From Symbioplanes lichenis (GTDB taxonomy: Bacteria > Actinomycetota > Actinomycetes > Mycobacteriales > Micromonosporaceae): a stretch of 64,000 nt of DNA. The translations under genes and the position numbers were made by a program. Shown here in pieces: positions 59,801-64,000 of the stretch (position 1 is the first letter of the stretch; every line of letters begins with the position of its first letter). Below the pieces are notes generated by a model. It had not been told where the DNA came from and searched no databases. It was given only the letters and a program-made list of their open reading frames with translations. The stretch spans positions 124,001-188,000 of the forward strand of contig NZ_JAUZQD010000001.1 in NCBI RefSeq assembly GCF_030709675.1, given 5' to 3'.

Positions 59801-60061
59801 TCAGGCCGGGTCCTTCGCCGACTCGGGGACGCCGCCGCGGGTGAGGCCCGCCTCGCGGACGAAGATGCGGCGGCGGGCGACGGCGTGGCCGCGGCGGTCG
59901 AGCTGGTAGCCGTCGAGCCAGATCCAGCCGTCGTAGGTGGGGCGGGAGTCGACGGCGATGATGCGGAACGGGAAGCCGGAGCGGCCGGTGAACTGGACGC
60001 TCGCGGCGCGTCCGACGAGGACGACGTCACCGGGTGTCAGTGAAGATTCACGTTCGGCCAT
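59801..60061 (-). CDS. Small conserved hypothetical protein, paralogue 1
   Basis: 86 residues: GDVVLVGRAASVQFTG, FRIIAVDSRPTYDGWIWLDGYQLD, RRRIFVREAGL. Small beta-rich protein found commonly in Actinoplanes and related genera (recollection); function unknown. Highly similar to the product of the gene just upstream, from which it is separated by three bases, so the pair is a recent tandem duplication in one operon. Confidence 0.78.
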   Translation of the reverse strand: MAERESSLTPGDVVLVGRAASVQFTGRSGFPFRIIAVDSRPTYDGWIWLDGYQLDRRGHAVARRRIFVREAGLTRGGVPESAKDPA

Positions 60062-60064
60062 GTC

Positions 60065-60310
60065 TCATGGTTGCCTGGGCTGCGGCCGGCGTAAACCAGC
60101 CTCTCGGACGAATATCCGACGGCGCAGGGCCGGGTGGCCGCGGTGGTCGAGCTGGTAACCGTCCAGCCAGACCCAGCCTTCGTACGTCGGCCGCACATCG
60201 ACGTCGACGACGCGGAACGCGAATCCGGCGGGGCCGGCGAACTGGACGCTGGCCGCCCGGCCGACGAGCACCACGTCGCCGGCCCGGACCGTTCGCTCGG
60301 CCGTCGCCAC
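60065..60310 (-). CDS. Small conserved hypothetical protein, paralogue 2
   Basis: 81 residues, GTG start set by GGAGG seven bases upstream; longer starts would add low-complexity Arg/Gly sequence. Core: GDVVLVGRAASVQFAG, VRPTYEGWVWLDGYQLD, RRRIFVREAGL, nearly the same as paralogue 1. The conserved Trp-Leu-Asp-Gly-Tyr strand and a compact beta pattern suggest a nucleic-acid- or ligand-binding barrel, but nothing is certain. About 190 bases upstream lies the SulP terminator. Confidence 0.78.
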   Translation of the reverse strand: MATAERTVRAGDVVLVGRAASVQFAGPAGFAFRVVDVDVRPTYEGWVWLDGYQLDHRGHPALRRRIFVREAGLRRPQPRQP

Positions 60311-60499
60311 TTCGCCACCTCCGCCCGGGCGACCCGTTCGCCTTCGTCCGGCCGTACGGAGTTGATGTCGCGCACGGCCGGGTGGACCGCGGAATTCATC
60401 CTCCGGCCAGCCTCCACCTTGGGCCGTGCGGGCACGTGACTCAATCGTCGCGACGGAAATTGGCACTAACATTGCAGATTCATGTGGCATTCACGCGGA

Positions 60500-60535
60500 A
60501 CCGCGGCGATGCCCCATGCGGAGCATCGCCGCGGT
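60500..60535 (-). terminator. Terminator of the SulP-carbonic anhydrase gene
   Basis: Perfect 13-bp stem ACCGCGGCGATGC (60500-60512) / GCATCGCCGCGGT (60523-60535) with a 10-base loop, ten bases beyond the stop codon. Confidence 0.8.
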
Positions 60536-60544
60536 CCGCAGTGA

Positions 60545-62695
60545 TCACGCCACGGTGACGGGCCGGCGTTCACCGCCGGACACTGTGTACATGCGCGCTT
60601 CGGCCAGGTCGAAGTACAACCCGGTGAGCGTCAGGCGACCCTCGCCGACCGCCCGCCGTACGCTCGGATAGCTGCTCAGGTTGCGCAGCTGCTGGGCGAC
60701 GTTCGCGGTGATGCAGTCCTCCTCGGACGCGTCGTCCACGGTGAGATCCGCGGCGGCGAGCCACGAGCCCAGCGCCGACGGCTCGCCCGCCGCGCCGCCC
60801 ATCATCGCCCGTACGGCGCCGCAGCCGGAGTGGCCGCAGACGGTGATCGTGGAGACGCCCAGGACGTCGACGGCGTACTCGATGCCCGCGCCGACCGACG
60901 AGTCGCCGGACCCGTACGCGGGGACGATGTTGCCGACATTGCGGATCGTGAACAGGTCACCCGGGCCACTCGTGGTGATCAGGTTGGGCACCAGCCGCGA
61001 GTCGGCGCAGGTGATGAAGAGCTGCTCGGGCTTCTGCCCGTCGCGGGCCAGGTCGGCGAGGTGGGGCCGGACGAGCGGCGCCACGCTGCGCTCGAACTCG
61101 TCGATGCCGGCCTGCATCGCGTCCTGGCGCTGCTGGTCGATCGAGGCCCACTGAGACCACGACCCGAGGAACCGGGGTACGCGGCTTTGCGACCGGGCGC
61201 CGCCGAGCCGGCCGGACATGGCCCGGTGGAACCAGCTGTCGTGGATCTCGCGGATGGTGACGTGGCCGCCGCCGCGCTCGTACGCCTCGCGCCAGTCCTG
61301 CACGGTCTCGAAGGCGCCGTGGTCGAGATAGTCGAGATGCAGCTCGAGATCGACCTGGCCGCCCTCGGGAATGGCCGACAGCTCGCGGGCCAGGCGGCCG
61401 GAGCCGATGAAGGCGAGCGTTCCGGTGATCACCACGGTCCAGCGGCCCTCGGCCGGCGACGTGCGCGTGATCTCGCACCGGGCGAGCCGCGCGAGCATGA
61501 ACAGCACGGCCGTGGCCATGCCCAGCGCCACGCCCGTCAGCAGGTCGGTGAAGACGACGCCGAGCGCGGTCACCAGGTAGGTGGGCAGCTCGCGGTGCCG
61601 CGTGTACGCCTTGATCTGCGCGAGGCTGACCAGCCGGAGTCCCACCACGACGAGCACGGCGGCCAGCGCGGACAGCGGGATCTGCTCCAGCAGCGCGGCG
61701 AAGAGCAGGACGAACACGCCGACCCAGACGCCGTGCAGGATCGCCGACATCCGGGTACGCGCCCCCGCCGCGACGTTCGTGGAACTGCGCACGATGACGC
61801 CCGTGACGGGCAGGCCGCCGAGCGCGCCGGACACCGTGTTCGCGGCGCCCTGGGCGAGCAGTTCCTTGTTGAGGTTGGCGCGCTTGCCGTCGTGCATCCG
61901 GTCGACGGCCACCGCGGACAACAGCGACTCCACGCTGGCGACCAGGGCGATCGTGAGCACGGCGACGGCGATCTGCCACGGGCTGCCGTCGGGCCAGCGC
62001 GGGAAGGTGATCTCCGCCAGCGGGTTCGGCGGCAGGTCGACGCGGGCGACGTCGAAGCCGCCCACGCTCGCGGTGACGGTGGCCACGACGACAGCGACCA
62101 GGGCGGCCGGCAGCAGCGAGATCTTCACGAAGCGCGGCCAGATCAGCAGGATCGCGATGGTCAGCAGGCCGACGAAGACGGCTTCCGTGTGGTTGGCGAG
62201 CACCTGCCGGGGCAGGTCGCGCAGGTTGGCCCAGGCGGAGCTCTGCGGCGCGCCACCGAGCAGCACGTGCACCTGGCTGAGCGCGATGACGATGCCGATG
62301 CCGGCGAGCATGCCGTGCACGACGGCCGGCGACAGGGCGAGCGCGGCCCGCCCGAGCTTGGAGACGCCGAGCACGAGCTGCACCAGCCCGGCCAGCGCGA
62401 CGATGGCGGTCGTGGCGGCCCAGCCGAAGTCGGCGATGGTCCCGGCGACGATCACGGTGAGGCCGGCGGCGGGGCCGCTGACCTGGAGCGGGGCGCCACT
62501 GAGGGCGCCCGCGACGACGCCGCCGACGACGGCGGCGATGAGCCCGGCCATGAGCGGGGCGCCCGAGGCCGCGGCGATGCCGAGCGACAACGGGATGGCG
62601 ATCAGGAAGACGACGATCGATGCGGGCAGGTCGTGCCGGAGCAGGGCCTGCCGGCGGTGGGGCACATCTACGTCGGTCTTGTCCGGCGTGGGCAT
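60545..62695 (-). CDS. SulP-family transporter fused to a beta-carbonic anhydrase
   Basis: 716 residues, AAAGGGA site. N-terminal SulP transporter with 10-12 membrane helices (ASIVVFLIAIPLSLGIA ... LLPAALVAVVVATV; LLAQGAANTVSGALGGLPVTG), a STAS-like segment (~400-490), and a C-terminal beta-carbonic anhydrase (~530-716) with zinc ligands in CADSRLVP and CGHSGCGAV. It probably moves bicarbonate (or sulfate) and interconverts it with CO2 at the inner face. The same fusion exists in mycobacteria (Rv3273, recalled). Monocistronic, with its own terminator. Confidence 0.94.
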   Translation of the reverse strand: MPTPDKTDVDVPHRRQALLRHDLPASIVVFLIAIPLSLGIAAASGAPLMAGLIAAVVGGVVAGALSGAPLQVSGPAAGLTVIVAGTIADFGWAATTAIVALAGLVQLVLGVSKLGRAALALSPAVVHGMLAGIGIVIALSQVHVLLGGAPQSSAWANLRDLPRQVLANHTEAVFVGLLTIAILLIWPRFVKISLLPAALVAVVVATVTASVGGFDVARVDLPPNPLAEITFPRWPDGSPWQIAVAVLTIALVASVESLLSAVAVDRMHDGKRANLNKELLAQGAANTVSGALGGLPVTGVIVRSSTNVAAGARTRMSAILHGVWVGVFVLLFAALLEQIPLSALAAVLVVVGLRLVSLAQIKAYTRHRELPTYLVTALGVVFTDLLTGVALGMATAVLFMLARLARCEITRTSPAEGRWTVVITGTLAFIGSGRLARELSAIPEGGQVDLELHLDYLDHGAFETVQDWREAYERGGGHVTIREIHDSWFHRAMSGRLGGARSQSRVPRFLGSWSQWASIDQQRQDAMQAGIDEFERSVAPLVRPHLADLARDGQKPEQLFITCADSRLVPNLITTSGPGDLFTIRNVGNIVPAYGSGDSSVGAGIEYAVDVLGVSTITVCGHSGCGAVRAMMGGAAGEPSALGSWLAAADLTVDDASEEDCITANVAQQLRNLSSYPSVRRAVGEGRLTLTGLYFDLAEARMYTVSGGERRPVTVA

Positions 62696-62902
62696 GATGG
62701 TCCCTTTCGAGCCGTTGCTAGAAGGACAGCGGTACCCCACAAGTGGGATATTTCGGTCACCCTAACCAGGCTCGGTGAACAGACTGTTACATAGCGTGCT
62801 ACCCGCGGGTACTCTCAGGACCTTCACAGTCGATCAAGGACTGTTCCGTGAACCGTTTCGGCCCGCCGCTGCGATAGCCCTGGTATGAGGATGAATCAGC
62901 GC

Positions 62903-63550
62903 TCAGCGCGGACGAACCAGCCCGATGTCATAGGCAACGATCGTGGCCTGCACCCGGTCGCGGGCCCCCAGCTTGGGCAGCAGCGCGTTGACGTGGGCCT
63001 TCACCGTGCCCGTGCCGATGCCCAGCGCGACGCCGATCTCGGCGTTGGACAGGCCGGTGGCCAGGGCGCCCAGGACCTCCCGCTCACGCGGGGTCAGCGC
63101 GGCCAGCCGCGGGTCGTCCCCGGGCGGCGCGGTGAGCGAGCCCGCGGCGAAGGCGTCGATCAGCCGGCGCGTCACGGCGGGCGACAGCATGGCCTCGCCC
63201 GTGGCCACCACCCGGATCGCGGCCACGAGCTCGGCCGGGTCGGCGTCCTTGAGCAGGAAGCCCGAGGCGCCCGCCCGCAGCGCCTGATAGACGTACGCGT
63301 CCTGGTGGAAGGTGGTCAGCACCAGGACGCGGGGCGGCCGCTCGCCCGCCGTCAGCCGGGCGGTGGCGGTCAGGCCGTCCATCCCCGGCATGCGGACGTC
63401 CATGAGCACGACGTCGGGCGCGGTCCGGGCGGCCAGGGTGAGCGCGGCGGCTCCGTCACCGGCCTCGCCGACGACCTCCATGTCGTCCTGCGAGTCGACG
63501 ATCGCGGCGAAGCCCGCGCGCACCATCAGCTGGTCGTCGACGACCATCAC
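62903..63550 (-). CDS. NarL/LuxR-type response regulator
   Basis: 215 residues, GTG overlapping the stop of the upstream gene (GTGA). Receiver domain with DDQLMVRAGF, phospho-Asp in LMDVRMPG, LTTF and LLKDAD; C-terminal HTH LTPREREVLGALATGLSNAEIG ... GTGTVKAHVNALLPKL. All phosphorylation residues are present. Its only genetic partner here lacks kinase residues, so its phosphate source is unclear. Confidence 0.94.
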   Translation of the reverse strand: MMVVDDQLMVRAGFAAIVDSQDDMEVVGEAGDGAAALTLAARTAPDVVLMDVRMPGMDGLTATARLTAGERPPRVLVLTTFHQDAYVYQALRAGASGFLLKDADPAELVAAIRVVATGEAMLSPAVTRRLIDAFAAGSLTAPPGDDPRLAALTPREREVLGALATGLSNAEIGVALGIGTGTVKAHVNALLPKLGARDRVQATIVAYDIGLVRPR

Positions 63551-64000
63551 ACGGACAGTGATGTCGGCACCTCCTCCGCTTCCCGGGCCGGGCGCGTTCC
63601 CAGGCTGTCGAGCAGGCTACGCATCGCGGTCAGCGCGGCGCGCGCGTGGGTCACGACAGCGGCGAGGTCGGCCCGGTCGGCGGCGCGGGGGATCTCGGCG
63701 GCGTGGTGCAGGACGGCGCCGCGCAGGCCGGCGGCGATGCGGGCGCGCTCGGCCCGGGCCTGCTGCTCGGCCTGCGCCGTCGCCACGGCCACCGCGCCTT
63801 CCTCCCGGTCCGATCGCCGCTGCCGCCGGCGCCGGACGAGGTGGCCCGCCAGCCAGGCCGCCGCCGCGGGCCAGAGCAGCAAGAAGCCGATGAACCCGCC
63901 TGTGACCAGCCCGGACACGACGACGTCGGGGCCGGGCAGGGCCAGCATGACCACGAACGCCCCGGCCCCCGACGCGGCGACCGCGAGCGGCGCGAGCCAG
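63547..64000 (-). CDS. Membrane histidine-kinase-like protein without H-box His or ATPase domain (partial)
   Basis: The frame runs off the right edge; the last 151 codons are seen. They contain two hydrophobic segments, a basic turn (VRRRRQRRSDRE), and a coiled-coil region like the dimerisation helix of NarL-type kinases (ERARIAAGLRGAVLHHAAEIPRAADRADLA). Where kinases have the phospho-accepting His (LHD), this has LRG. The protein ends ~50 residues later, so there is no HATPase domain. It overlaps the response regulator start. Possibly a membrane sensor that binds, not phosphorylates, the regulator. Confidence 0.75.
   Translation of the reverse strand, partial: WLAPLAVAASGAGAFVVMLALPGPDVVVSGLVTGGFIGFLLLWPAAAAWLAGHLVRRRRQRRSDREEGAVAVATAQAEQQARAERARIAAGLRGAVLHHAAEIPRAADRADLAAVVTHARAALTAMRSLLDSLGTRPAREAEEVPTSLSV

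Noticed and set aside
62696..62902. Region between the SulP gene and the response regulator
   Set aside because: AT-richer promoter-like DNA upstream of SulP; no gene, repeat or clear -35/-10 pair strong enough to annotate.

Overview
The window is very GC-rich, with strong third-position G/C codon bias, frequent GTG starts and four-base stop/start overlaps (ATGA, GTGA). Many starts have no Shine-Dalgarno sequence but a TANNNT -10 box six or seven bases upstream. This fits an actinomycete. Two GH87 alpha-1,3-glucanases, a chemoreceptor-type signalling module, two membrane GGDEF/EAL proteins and a SulP-carbonic anhydrase fusion point to Micromonosporaceae, most likely Actinoplanes or a close relative. 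That placement is inference. There are no rRNA or tRNA genes, no CRISPR array, no insertion sequence and no phage genes. It reads as ordinary chromosome with scattered small gene losses.

Layout. 1-6.9 kb: a partial gene, a degenerate membrane sensor kinase, a VapBC toxin-antitoxin pair, an aldo/keto reductase, a secreted streptogrisin-type protease, an FAD protein and a secreted propeller-like protein. 7.0-16.7 kb: an orphan winged-helix regulator, a flavin reductase behind a long structured leader, an alpha/beta hydrolase coupled to a zinc-free ribosomal protein L36 behind a 30-bp palindrome, another hydrolase, a PLP desulfhydrase/deaminase divergent from a HAD phosphatase, a sugar kinase and two unknowns. 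16.7-24.2 kb: a broken P450 head-to-head with another gene remnant, a secreted peptidase, an isochorismatase-AraC/GlxA-MobA group, an amidohydrolase remnant, a Nudix hydrolase and a secreted PGRP amidase. 24.4-28.4 kb: a GGDEF/EAL protein, a quinone-type reductase and small membrane proteins.

28.4-35.0 kb is a carbohydrate cassette. A GH13 alpha-glucosidase diverges from two GT4 glycosyltransferases, an (alpha/alpha)6-type protein and a GH130 protein; the last three genes are translationally coupled. 35.1-45.7 kb holds a NarL-type two-component pair, a methyltransferase, a second GGDEF/EAL protein with a damaged EAL domain, an oxidoreductase and an overlapping operon (kynureninase, amidohydrolase, NmrA-type reductase, serine hydrolase) preceded by a SEC-C protein and a stand-alone chemoreceptor signalling domain.

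46.3-58.2 kb is the most coherent system. It contains a LacI regulator, a strong terminator, a promoter with direct repeats, then a sugar-binding lipoprotein, two permeases, a GH13 alpha-glucosidase and two multi-domain GH87 alpha-1,3-glucanases. I read it as an alpha-1,3-glucan (nigeran/mutan-type) degradation, uptake and hydrolysis locus. 58.2-64 kb has a membrane reading frame with no stop codon, a sigma factor with a coupled small ORF, tandem paralogous small proteins, the SulP-carbonic anhydrase fusion, and a response regulator coupled to a membrane 'kinase' with no phospho-acceptor histidine and no ATPase domain.
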